From: Plumapathes pennacea
Lineage: Eukaryota > Cnidaria > Anthozoa > Antipatharia > Myriopathidae
Reading direction: 5' to 3'
DNA: 64,000 bases
Assembly (NCBI GenBank): GCA_964036295.1
Contig: OZ038466.1
Coordinates: 6,380,501-6,444,500, forward strand
This document shows positions 13,886 to 26,135 of this stretch, one piece after another. Position numbers and translations under genes: made by a program. The notes below the pieces were generated by a model. That model made no database searches. It was not told the DNA's origin and saw nothing but the letters and a program-made list of their open reading frames with translations. Within the stretch, counting starts at the first letter, position 1. Every line of letters begins with the position of its first letter.

Positions 13886-16800
13886 AACCACTATCGGCTT
13901 TAGTCGAATCAATAACAACTTAAATTGTAAGAAATCAGCCCTGCCTTGTTGCACGTCAAGTTCAGTGCATGTAGCTGGCTGTGTTTTTGTCTGGTGATTA
14001 TTTTCTATAGAGGAGTTTCTCGTTCTTTAGAAAGTTGCTCTTTGGGCGTAAGAGTGGTCGCTTACTGGAGGTAAGAAAATTCAAACAATGAGCTTCACCT
14101 GTGGTCGCGGTAGCAGTACGGGAGATGGTCACAGTTTCGAGAGGTTTTGCGCAGTAGTAATAATTAACTGAGCAACCAATCGCTACTTTGGTTAGGTGGG
14201 TCGCTTTCGATAGGTGGTTGGAACTTAGCTCTCAAACTGTCAAAAAGACAAAGGTGAGGCCCGGGGTTCGGACCATTCTTTCGTGATTCCTTGCGGTCGC
14301 TGTCAAGACAGCCTATGACGTCACGGAAGTCCGGTTTGTCGGCTCGGTTTCGCAGACGGTATTTTTTCGGCCTCGCAAAGCAACAGGTGGAAAATCTGTC
14401 TGTTTTCGTAGGCCATTTCAAAGGCAGAGGCGATATTAATACGACAGAACAATCGGCTCTTAGGTCACATGATATTCTTGTTATATGAGAATCTACACCT
14501 GAGAAGCCGGATGACAGGTGGGTTTGGACCAAAATTCGCTTATGTATCTTTCTCGGATTAAAAAAAGGAGGAAATCATTGTAAATCAGTTTCATAATAAC
14601 CAAAAACTTTTTTTTTTCATATAAAACTGCACAAAGTACTTGTTTCTAGGTAAACAAAATGACAAGTATACTAGTATCATGCCTATTTTTAGTAGTGCAT
14701 CATTGTTTGCAGAAATAAAAGGGAAAAGACCGCAGCTGAGAGCATAAAAACGGGTCATACATGACATATTTGCAAAATGGCCTGTACCCTTCAAGATTTG
14801 GAATCCCCCTTGGATTACAGGCTATAGCTACCACGTACTCACCAAACAGGTATTTCCGTGAAGCACAAGAAGCTGGGAATACAGGAAAAGCTACACTCAC
14901 CTGATGAAATGTACAGTGTTACACTAATAACTGACTGTGGTTCTCATTCATTCCACGTATTACATCACATTCGATTCAGCAGTTTTCAGAGCCGATAATA
15001 AATAAATATGTTCTCGTTAGGCCTTCTTTTTCTACTGGTGACAGTTCACCCAAGAGGGCTTCACTCTGCCCAGAGGATCCATGTCACTTGAATATTAAAA
15101 CGGTGAGGTTTCGTGCATCCTTTTCTTCAGTGAGTATTAACGGCCTTTTAGTACTTCTACTTTTAACTTAGGTCCGCAATAAATAATAGTGACGATTTGG
15201 GATGTTACTCACTGAACTTCACGAAAAACAAAAAGTGACAGTTGATATCGCGCGTACGTACGTGACTTGATGCTAAGTTGAAGCGACAACTAAAACCTAA
15301 AAATAATGTAAAAACCTAGTGATTTCTAAACAGTTTAGGAAATGCTCACCTTTCAGCATGTAAGAACCATCGCTTTCTCTCTTTCAGCACTGAAAAGAAA
15401 CCAACATTCAAGCAAAATATGTTGGCGGCCATTTTGTGATTTTGAGTCATGTCACACAAATGTGTTCCGCTGACCAGTATCGCTGGCGCGTGTATGACAT
15501 CATCGTGCAGTGACATTCCCGAGAAGAATATGTTTTACCATCGTTACAGTAAAACGTTCATTCTGAAAATTGCGTATCTCTTAAAGCCATACTCCACAAG
15601 GCGTCTCTGGTGACACTTCGATGCCTACAATAGATTTTCGCTGCCAAATCAGTTTACGACGTTTCGAAAAATCTCAACATGGCACAAGGTTATTGCTCAA
15701 AAAGATAAAAATAATAAGGAAAACCCCCACGGGACGAATTCGACTACGATAATATTAAAAAGAAGGGATCAGTAAACAGGAAAAATGTTTTGGGAGTTTG
15801 GTGCTTGGCTGAGTTAGTCTAGATCCTAATAATTTAAATGCAACTCGTATTTACCAAAAACTGCATTAAATGCATTTTGAGCTGGTATATATTGACTTAT
15901 TTTCAAATACTTTTATCATTAAATTTCGCGCCCGTACCTTTTAAACTGCTCGTTGAGTAGAGTTCGTATGACGGACTTTTCTGGACAGAATTACGAGTTT
16001 GACACCGAAGTGATACGTCCACAACAGTTGCTAGACCGGATATTTTTATAAGTAATGTTATTTAATATTTCCCAAGTCTTAGCATAAAAAACGCGTATGC
16101 TTGGCGCATATTGAGATCATCTGATAAACGCCACTCATAATTACCGGCCCGGAGGGCTTTCGCGACTATTCGGTACTGATGAGAGAACTCTGCGACAGTA
16201 GCAAGCACGTGACAGATTCGAGAAATATAAACGATCCACGGCGCCGACCAGCTTCACTAAGGGCCCGGTCGCAGGAAATTTAGTCGATAATAACTCAGCA
16301 TCGAGAGCACCACGACGGCTTCTTAAATGTTTGGTGGCAACTTGCTGACATTTATTTCTGGTGGCAAGCGCTGTTTGCACTTCAAATGTTGCAAATATCG
16401 ATATTTATGTCGTTGAAGGTACGAATGCGACCGGAGCCTAAGGCGTAAATTGTCATGCTTTCTGACTCAAACTCAACAGCCAAAAATATTTACCTACACT
16501 GGCATACTGAAGTATAAAACTGGATATAAAAAAGGCTATCTAGGCCCCTGTAATATATTTTAAAAAGTGCTTTTAGTACTTACCTTGTAATTTATTTCCC
16601 ACGCCTGATCTCTAAAGGACGTCCAATCCAACAAAGATAAACGATGCCCAACAAAGCGATATTAGCATGTGTTACTGACTCGCGGCCAGCCGGCTTCGTG
16701 CTGGCAGATTAGCATTATGACAAACGAGCATGGAAAACAAATTGTTGAATTGTAACTAATTAAAATAGTGACCTCAGCGATAAGCACGAACGAGAAGAAC

Positions 16801-17099
16801 AGACAAACCATAAACAGGGCGAAAGCAGTAGGCCGAACTTTTCACCATTTCATATACATTTTTTTCCGGCCGACCACCAGCGACAAATATTGTCTGTTAA
16901 TGAGTAATATCCCAATATTGTGCTTCACTACTCATTTAATGGTTTGTTTTCCTTCATCAAAGCCATGTTTAAAAACATCGGAAAGAATGAATTCGGGACG
17001 CTTTTAGCAAGGACACTAGCTGATTCTCGATCAGTCGGATTTTATTGAAGCGGGAATAACGGAACAAGAATAATAGAAGTTTTAGTAGTGGAATAACGG

Positions 17100-18810
17100 A
17101 ATATAAAATAAAATTTACGTCGCTCCCAGGAGTGATCAATTCAACTTTCTCCTTCAGTTTTCCTTCACAAGAAATATATGATACAGTAAAAACAACTTCA
17201 CTTTTGATACCTTGCGCGGATGAAAGCTGATTAAACAATAAATTCTCTTTACATCACCCATATATTCTTTCTTGAAAGGTTGGGAGAATCTGTATTTTGA
17301 ACTTGGGAGTGAAAGGGTTAAATGGGGTCGTCTTTTTGTAGTGATGTCGATACCAGTCCTGGAGCCTCGAATAAGGCACCTATTGCACCCGGAGTTAGAA
17401 GAGAAAATCAAAAGTTCCGTTCGATGAATTGCGTGTTTTATTCCAACCGTTACGCTGCTGGTGCCACGCCCACTTGGCGTTCGTAAATTGTGGGGTCCAG
17501 TCTTAAATAGGGGTGGCAAATTTAAGCACTTTCTTTAAAACGAAATAGTGAAATTTGCACATTTGTGTCTTGAACAGGTTAAGGGTTTGAGAGCATGAGC
17601 TGCACCCCTCTACTCGAAACCTCAAGCACCCTCTGCCCCGCCCGACCGCGCCCCGTTTCAAAAGCTGATTAAAAAACAAATCCCCACTAAAGCCCGTATA
17701 CTGTATAGTAGAAATTATCTTGACTTACTTCTTAAATCGTTACAAGAATTTGTATTATAAACTCGAGAGTAAAAGTTTTAAATCGATTTCTTTTTTCCTC
17801 ACAGTACCAACTCGGTTTGGAAAAATAATTTTTTTTATCAATCCATCGGAGGTCTCAACTGTCATCTTCACTCTTTTCTTCTTTCATTGACTTCAACCTC
17901 AAACGTGCCTGTCCCACTTCAAAAATGAAATAAAATGACCTGGCAATTTCAAAACACCGTTAACCCTTCCCAGGGGCGTAGCGTGCGATTTTGTAACTGT
18001 ACGCACGAAGGGACTATTTCATTCAGTTCTGAAGCCGTACGGCGGGGTAACCTCTCCTTCACAGTTAAAGATTAACTAACGTCTGGTGACGCGTTTTTTC
18101 GCGTAACGTACACTATACTACGAAAAAATATATATGAAATCACTTCAAATCAGCCAATTTAATGATAAAAAGGTCTTCAGGCAATAGAAAATTATATTTT
18201 TGTCAGATAAAAAAAAATTCTCAGATTTCAGCTGTACGCCCGTGCGTATATGGTAGCTACGCCCTTGCTTGCACTCCAAGGAGTGACCAACTTCCAGTTT
18301 CTCTTTTCAGTCCCTCGCCAGAGATATATCATACAGTATGGAAACCTTTGGCAACTTGTACAGATCAGTTCATTGAACTGATTATCAATTCACACTGCTC
18401 TCACTATATCTTTACATATTCAACATCATTACATTTTGTTCTTGAGAGAGTTTGGGATAATTTGTACTTAGTATATACCACACAAGTCAATAGTGCTTTC
18501 GCACCCTCTGATTGGCTCCTCAATCTCGGAATATCAAGTACTATTCACCTCCCGGCGGCTCCCGGTAAAACAAAATGGCGCGCGAACCCAATTTTTGCCC
18601 ACTTTAAAATAGCTATTTGGGAGTTGGCTATTAAACTTGTGTGGTATATACTAAAACAATATTATTTGCCTCAGTGTCGGTGAATAGCGGTGGATATTTA
18701 CCTTGCTGAAACGGCTCAGTAAATAACCATTGCTATTCACCTCCACTTAGGCGAATAATTGTTAACTATATATATGATCTTGGGAGTAGAAGGGTTAATG
18801 GAGCAAGTCA
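17100..18810. repeat. Cluster of decayed dispersed repeats
   Basis: Several fragments share the ends GGAGTGATCAATTC or GGAGTGACCAACTT on one side and TGGGAGTGAAAGGGTTAA or GGGAGTAGAAGGGTTAA on the other (about 17130-17325, 18275-18800). A nested block at 18500-18770 has opposed CTATTCACCTCC and GGTGAATAGCGGTGG ends. These look like short non-autonomous elements, partly overlapping and degraded. Confidence 0.45.
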
Positions 18811-19640
18811 CTGTTCAGTGCTCCCTAATGTGGTGAAGTAATATTGACAAAACCAGTAACAAAAATATTTGGCTAAAATTTAACCCAAGTTGTGTACAAA
18901 AAATCTGGATATAGATGTCAAAATATAAAGACATACATGTGTTGTATGGTTGGGTACTAGAGGTTTCTCTTGTCAATTTCTAGGATCACTGAATACTTAC
19001 ACTGTGAGTGATAACTTCCAATGATGCCAGTTGAAAATCTCACTTCCATGTCTCAACTCAGGTACTTGAGTTCAGCAGTCCTTCTCTTTCTCTCGAGTGA
19101 CCATGAAGTGAGTGCCACTCACAACGCATGTCCCACCAACAGTAGATTCCCACTGTATCAAACTCCCCATTATCTTGAACAGAATCTGATTTCTCTTGGA
19201 AATGAACTTAACAGAAATTTCCCTAGTTGGTAGAACCCTGCTACATGTATCTCAATTCCCCGCTATCTCAAACTATTTCTTAGTTCCCTTGAGAGTTTGA
19301 GATAGCACAGGGTTCTACTGTGTATATGCTAACTTCATGATCACTGGAGGGTGGGACTGCTCACAGTCAATTCAGGTAGAAAATTCACACCTCACTGTTG
19401 ATTTATTCTCTATTTTGAGACCTCTGGTAATGGTTGGGTGGTAGTGATGTTGCTGTATGATTAGACACAAATGTTTACGAATGTGTTGCACTATTCTAGT
19501 TGGACCCAAGTGTTGTATGTGTACTGTACAAAAAATAACATGATTATTGGGAAGTAATTAAACTATTATAATAAGGTTTGAAAAAACAAACATTCTACAA
19601 AGGTTGAATTAGTAAAAGAGTATTAATAATATTAAGACTA

Positions 19641-19935
19641 TTATTATATAGACACGAGTGTTTTACTGGAAAATATACTGAACTTTAGGAAAATTCATAC
19701 AAAACTACATCCAGAACCCGAGTGGCATATTTTCCATATCCTCACTAGTGAGGATATCGATGGCATCATTTCCCACTTTTGGAGAGTTGCTTGATTGCAT
19801 TTTCTTGTAAAACACTTGTGTCTATATAATAAAAAGAAAATTACACAGTGGCTTGAAGATATGGATCTTAATTTCTCATGGTTACCACTTGAAAATAATA
19901 TTCATATCTTTGAGCCGCTGTGTAATATCCTCTGT
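19641..19935. mobile_element. Foldback MITE, family A (copy D, degenerate)
   Basis: Begins ATTATATAGACACGAGTG and ends TAATATCCTCT, like the three better copies at 46.96, 58.10 and 62.91 kb. The internal hairpin is partly decayed here. Confidence 0.6.
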
Positions 19936-20341
19936 GAAAATTTCTCAAAACTTGTGAGCAAATGTGAGGGATGATATCAGCAATGGTGGCAACAGTTCAG
20001 AATCTTTCTCCTCATTTCTTGTAAAATATATTGCTGGTAGTTGATGTGGGAAAGCTAAGTAAATGCTTAAAGCTAAATATCTAAGCAGACAATTTTTTTG
20101 TTAGCCCATCATCAGAGCAAGTCACATATAATAATTATATATTTATATTGAATTATTCACCCTCAGTACGGCACTAACTGGCCCCAGAACAGAAAATAGA
20201 AAACCAGCAAGGTGAACAATTTATACTATATATGACACAATCTGATCCTCAACCACTGACACCAGATGCTCTTTCTCTGCACACTCACAACTTTGATGCT
20301 CAGTGACATACAGCACTTAAAGTTATGTACATGGCCTACAC

Positions 20342-21324
20342 TCATCTTTTCCAGTTACCTCGATTTGATGCCAGAAATGGATCAAAAAATGGAGAATTCA
20401 ACATACCCTGCTGCATATTGTTCATTGCTTGCATATGCAAAGGACTTTGTTGACCAGAATGATGTGGACTGAAGCTATTAGGGGAACCCCTTGCCCCATA
20501 TTGCTGTTGTTGCCATGGAGACCTCCTATCTTGCAGAGTTCCAGAAAAAGAATGACCGCGTAGAAAAGCACCACGGTGATCAGGAGTCATCATATTGTTA
20601 TGATACATCTGAAAACTAGGACTGTTTCGTCCACTCTGAGCACCAAAGTTTCCTTCTCTTCTGAGAGGTGTTGATTGCCCATTAGGTGCCCAATCTTGAT
20701 TGTGGTCAAAGTGACTCCGGTTTGGGCTTTGAGTACCTGGGGAGCTGGAGCTTCCAGATCCACTTGGGTTTACTTTTAATGGTCTTTGATACAAAGGAGT
20801 CCCATCAAAGAGTTTGCAAGCATACAAGACTGACTCTTCATCGGTAAATTCTACAAATCCATACGATTTCGCTCTTCCTGTCTCTCTGTCCTTTGGAATA
20901 CGAACTTTATCGAGAGGTCCGGCCTTGGAAATATTGAACAGGACAAAAATAATTCAATAACCTTCATTCAAAAAACAAAACTACCGTACTCTAACGATGC
21001 TGAAAGATGCTCGGACAAAAAGTTATAGTCTGACCGGCTTGAATTATTTTAACCAAGCAACAAAAATAGGCCGTCATCCCTAATGAAAAAGCGTTTCAAA
21101 CAATCAAAATTTCTCACAACACTTTACACACACTTCAGGCCGCACCTCGCGATCGATTTTGTCGGAAACAAAGCGAGAGATGGAAGGTGATACATTATCG
21201 ATTCTTCGCAGTTTGAAGGTCAACGTACCTGTAAAAACAGCTCCCACAGAATCTCTTCGGTAACACGAGGCTCCAAGTTGCCCACATACACAGAATATTC
21301 TTGATTGTTAAAAGATTTCGACAT
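20342..21324 (-). CDS. RBM7: RBM7-like RNA-binding protein (NEXT complex)
   Basis: Two exons: 21229-21324 (32 codons) and 20342-20923 (193 codons plus stop), joined in phase 0 across a 305-bp GT-AG intron; 225 aa. One RRM spans about residues 10-86: RNP2 is VYVGNL, RNP1 is KSYGFVEF. The sequence VTEEILWELFLQAGPLDKV matches the family at the exon junction, the region that best identifies RBM7/RBM11. The rest is a low-complexity Ser/Gln/Pro/Gly-rich tail ending in GNWKR. Known role of RBM7: RNA-binding subunit of the nuclear exosome targeting complex with ZCCHC8 and MTR4. RBM11 is a vertebrate paralogue, so an RBM7/11 ancestor is the most careful reading. The start follows an upstream stop-containing region and gives the normal short N-terminus before RNP2. 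Confidence 0.85.
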
Positions 21325-21707
21325 CTCTAGTTTCTCTTTCTACTTAATACTCACTCGCTTACCGCCATGTTTGATGTGCCAGCAGTACTTTTCAGCAAGC
21401 AGTATCTCCTGTATACGGTTATCACTTCATTTAAGGACAAACATAATGCAACTATCAAAATATACGGTCGACAGCCAGCGTTTGTTTTCATCAAAATAGA
21501 ATACACAAAACATTAATCGCAATAAGACTAGGTATAAAGGACCAACTAATAAATCAAAACATAAATTTGATAAAGTAACGCTATACTCGGATCAGTCCAG
21601 AAGAAGCTGCAAAAACTGCGGCCGAGTCTTCTCACTATAATCTCCTATGCAGTGTCTCCTGCTCGGTTTCATTGCTACTCATTGCAGTCATGGTACTAAT
21701 TTTTTGA
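21325..21707. other. RBM7 upstream region
   Basis: Non-coding stretch upstream of the RBM7 start codon, presumed to hold its promoter. No TATA box or other clear motif seen. Confidence 0.35.
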
Positions 21708-24700
21708 ACCTCACACGACGGCTCATTCAAATTTTGCGAGTATAGCGATTTAGAACATATTCGTGGGCGACAGAGTGCCGTTTGCATAAACTTGCACTTG
21801 TGAATTTGTAAATGTTAACGTTTTCGTTTAACAACTTGAAAATGCGAACAGTATATAGTGTATGCCGTCATCTGGTCTCTCGGTATTTTATGTAGTAAAT
21901 TAGAAAGCAATGCGCGCATTTGATTAGCAGCAATGGATAGCAGCATAAATAATCAACAAGCTTGCAAAAAGAAAAAAGAAACGTTCGCCGCGGGGAGAGC
22001 TGTCCGGATCCCAGGCCAGTTGGAGGGGCAACTCTGCTGAACACCCGTCCACGCTCAACGAACGGGGAGAGATAATTCGGCCCCCAAGCCATGGTGAATT
22101 ATCCCTAAATCCGAAGAGCGCTTACACAATGCTAAGCCGACTTGTTTAATATATGCACACAATCAGGTATATATAGTTTCAGACAGGCAGCCTTCATCCA
22201 TGTGGGATGTAACTTTGTATTGTCCTTGATTGCTTTACAAACCTTTTGCACCGTCCTATTCTTATAATCGCTTCCCTACACCCGAGTGACTTAATATCTA
22301 CCTTTTTCACTTGAGTTAATTGTCTTAAATCATCAGAATGCACTGTTATAGCAACATTGGTGCTCGGCGCATGCGCAACAGTTCATTTGAGACTGTGACA
22401 GGAAAAATGTGAAGCGCTCGTCCTGACGACCACATAAGAACGATTAGCGAGCGAGAAAAAAAGAGGACAAACCTCCAAAACTCGCCTGGATCCGGCACAG
22501 TAGCACGAACGTCCTTGTACGCGTTCTAACAAGCTTTCACAAAAGTATTACTTTTATTCCGAGCATTTCGCGCTGGACTGATAATCGTACTACCTTTTCG
22601 CTAAAATCCGCCAATTTTGAGATGAAAGTTATTGCAGCGTTTGCATTTTTTGGGAAAAAGCTCATTTATGGCCTAACGTCAGAATTTTATGAAACTTTCA
22701 GGAATCTTCCTGGGATTATATGGAAGCTGTGTTTATGCAGCTTTTAATATTTTACTCACAATGAAGAACGAGAAATAAGAGAAGATAATCGACCAAAACT
22801 TAACGCCGATTAAGTATAGGAGGTTCAAACTGTGCGTAGTTTTATTGCTATATCTCCATAACTCATAAATCTATAGTCAAATCCACAGTTCGTTCCACAG
22901 AACTATGCATCTAAACTATCCACAGTGATTTTTGGGCCAAAGTAATGAATGTCTGCAGAGAAATCTTTGTTACCAGGTGGTACTAAAAGTTTGAACTTCA
23001 CACGACGGCTTCTTCGAAGACTGCGAGTATAGCGATTTAGAACATATTCGTGGGCGACAGAGTGCCGTTTGCATGAACTTGCACTTGTGAATTTGTAAAT
23101 GTTAACGTTTTCGTTTAACAACTTGAAAATGAGAACAGCACTTACTATATGCCGTCACCTGGTGTCTCAGTATTTTATGTAGTAAATTAGAAAGCAATGC
23201 GCGCATTTGATCAGTAGTAACAGATAGCAACAAATAAATAATCAACAAGCTTGCTAAAAGAAAAAAAGAAACGTTCGCCGCGGGGAGAGCTGTCCGGATC
23301 CCAGGCCAGTTGGAGGGGCAACTCTGCTGAACACCCGTCCACGCTCAACGAACGGGGAGAGATAATTCGGCCCCCAAGCCATGGTGAATTATCCCTAAAT
23401 CCGAAGAGCGCTTACACAATGCTAAGCCGACTTGTTTAATATATGCACACAATCAGGTATATATAGTTTCAGACAGGCAGCCTTCATCCATGTGGGATGT
23501 AACTTTGTATTGTCCTTGATTGCTTTACAAACCTTTTGCACCGTCCTATTCTTATAACCGCTTCCCTACACCCGAGTGACTTAATATCTACCTTTTTCAC
23601 TTGAGTTAATTGTCTTAAATCATCAGAATGCACTGTTATAGCAACATTGGTGCTCGGCGCATGCGCAACAGTTCATTTGAGACTGTGACAGGAAAAATGT
23701 GAAGCGCACGTCCTGACGACCACATAAGAACGATTAGCGAGCGAGAAAAAAAGAGGACAAACCTCCAAAACTCGCCTGGATCCGGCACAGTAGCACGAAC
23801 GTACTTGTATGCGTATAACAAGCTTGCACAAATGTATTATTTTTTCTGTTTATTCGAGCATTTCGCGCTGGACTGATAATCGTACTACCTTTTCGCTAAA
23901 ATCCGCCAATTTTGAGATGAAAGTTATTGCAGCGTTTGCATTTTTTGGGAAAAAGCTCATTTATGGCCTAACGTCAGAATTTTATGAAACTTTCAGGAAT
24001 CTTCCTGGGATCATATGGAAGCTGTATTTACGCAGCTTTTAATATTTTACTCACAATGAAGAACGAGAAATAAGAGAAGATAATCGACCAAAACTTAACG
24101 CCGATTAAGTATAGGAGGTTCAAACTGTGCGTAGTTTTATTGCTATATCTCCATAACTCATAAATCTATAGTCAAATCCACAGTTCGTTCCACACAATTA
24201 TACATGTAAACTATCTACAGTGATTTTTGGGCCAAAGCAACGAAATGTCTGCAGAGAAATCTTTGTTACCAGGTGGTACTAAAAGTTTGAACACTTTACA
24301 CTGTACACTTTACACTTTTTATTCATATTACATTACAGAATACATTTCTGAAAACACTACACCGCTGGTAGCACAAGCTAATCGAGGCGGGCAGATTTAC
24401 ATAATTGACACGAAGTTAGAGAGGATCTAAAGATGAGTGAACCAGATTTACCATGCCTATTACAGAATAGGGTACAATAACCATTACAATAATAGGAATA
24501 GGGTATAATGTGGGATGCAACATAAGATTCAACATTGGAAAAGGGTACAATTATATATTACAATAGAATACAAATATAGGGGCTAGAGACAAGTAAACAC
24601 AGATGAACCTCACACGACAGCTTCTTCGAAGATTGCATGCGAGTATAGCGATTTAGAACGTATTCGTGGGCGACAGAGTGCCGTTTGCATGAACTTGCAC

Positions 24701-25407
24701 TTGTGAATTTGTAAATGTCAACGTTTTCGTTTAACAACTTGAAAATGCGAACAGCACTTACTGTATGCCGTCACCTGGTGTCTCACCATTTTATGTAGTA
24801 AATTAGAAAGCAATGCGCGCATTTGATCAGTAGCAACGGATAGCACAACAAATAAATAATCAACAAGCTTGCAAAAAGAAAAAAGAAACGTTCGCCGCGG
24901 GGAGAGCTGTCCGGATCCCAGGCCAGTTGGAGGGGCAACTCTGCTGAACACCCGTCCACGCTCAACGAACGGGGAGAGATAATTCGGCCCCCAAGCCATG
25001 GTAAATTATCCCTATAAATCCGAAGAGCGCTTACACAATGCTAAGCCGACTTGTTTAATATATGCATACAATCAGGTATATATAGTTTCAGACAGGCAGC
25101 CTTCATCCATGTGGGATGTAACTTTGTATCGTCCTTGATTGCTTTACAAACCTTTTGCACCGTCCTATTCTTATAATCGCTTCCATACACCCGAGTGACT
25201 TAATATCTACCTTTTTCACTTGAGTTAATTGTCTTAACTCGTCAGAAGGCACTGTTATAGCAACAATGAAACTCGGCGCATGCGCAACAGTTCATTTGAG
25301 ACTGTGACAGGAGAAATGTGATGCGCTCGTCCTGACGACCACATAAAAACGATTAGCGAGCGAGACAAAAAGAGGACAAACCTCCAAAACCCGCCTGGAT
25401 CCGGCAC
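21708..25407. repeat. Three tandem copies of a ~1.3 kb unit
   Basis: Unit 1 runs from about 21708 to 22993, unit 2 from about 22994 to 24290, and unit 3 (truncated) from about 24604 to 25407. An unrelated ~310 bp stretch separates units 2 and 3. A marker sequence (CGGGGAGAGCTGTCCGGATC) occurs at 21991, 23281 and 24898. The units are nearly identical along their length, so the duplications are recent. Each has a GC-rich ~115 bp core in AT-rich flanks. No conserved reading frame of protein-like composition is seen. Unit 3 ends abruptly at GGATCCGGCACA, about 730 bp from the GPCR gene. Confidence 0.85.
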
Positions 25408-26135
25408 ATCCCTTGCAGAGTGTTCCTGTTACCCGTCGTGCGCGCCCCTTGTAAAGAACGAACTGCCTTATAAGCAGTAGAATAGTTTCCCGGTTAGTTT
25501 TACATGAAGTGTCGTCTGCCCCACGACTGACTGACTTACTGACTGACGATCATTCAGCCGATGACATGGCAAGTTTGGACACGGCTCAACATTGTGCACA
25601 GTCTGGCACAGTATATTGCACGCAATATTACAGATCTAAGTAGTTTCGCCGGGACTTCAACGCAATACTCGGCACAGAGTGTCAAGTTGTCCGTAGACTC
25701 TATCCTAGGCGGTATAAATGCTATATTGTGCGTGTGCGTGACAGATATGACGCTTTGGAGGTTCCTTATCTGGTGAGGGGTACTCCTCATCACTTTTATT
25801 GGAGACGTGCCTTCCTGTTCTGAAAACCCTTACATCATTTCAGTCCTGTATCCTTAAATTTGCACCCGGCCATTTATTGTACACCATTTCAAACAGTCCT
25901 ATATCCCAAAATGTTGCCCTACTTCAAACCTAGTACCAAAACAAAAGAATATACTATCCTATTCTAGAGTGACACCAAAAAAGACAAAATCTACATGTAT
26001 CTGAACCTGATGTATATCTGATTAAAATGCCTTTGAGGCGGCACATACCCATGTGGCGTATAGATGAGAGTAACCCTACCCTTCCTCCACCCCCACCCCC
26101 TCCCTTTTTTTATCCCAGGCTTGTGTACAGTCAGA
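25408..26135. other. Gap between repeat units and GPCR
   Basis: No gene supported. It contains a poly-purine/pyrimidine stretch near 26080-26115 (CCACCCCCACCCCCTCCC-like) just past the GPCR stop codon. Confidence 0.4.

Larger units (their letters stand above)
12127..20265. other. Non-coding DNA with old repeats
   Basis: No gene supported. It contains a short (CAAA)n run near 12960-12990, a retroelement relic near 13.2-13.5 kb, a small direct repeat near 13.75-13.88 kb, dispersed repeats at 17.1-18.8 kb and one foldback element at 19.64 kb. The 173-codon frame at 18162-18683 lies inside dispersed-repeat sequence and has no domain. Confidence 0.5.

Noticed and set aside
14164-14532. 122-codon minus-strand frame
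   Set aside because: No domain, no family resemblance, no splice context.
18162-18683. 173-codon plus-strand frame
   Set aside because: Overlaps dispersed-repeat ends (GGAGTGACCAACTT, GGTGAATAGC); no domain or consistent hydrophobic pattern.
21868-24999. Repeated short minus-strand frame (MAWGPNYLSPF...) in each 1.3 kb unit
   Set aside because: Conserved only because the whole unit was duplicated recently; composition is not protein-like and flanking DNA is equally conserved.
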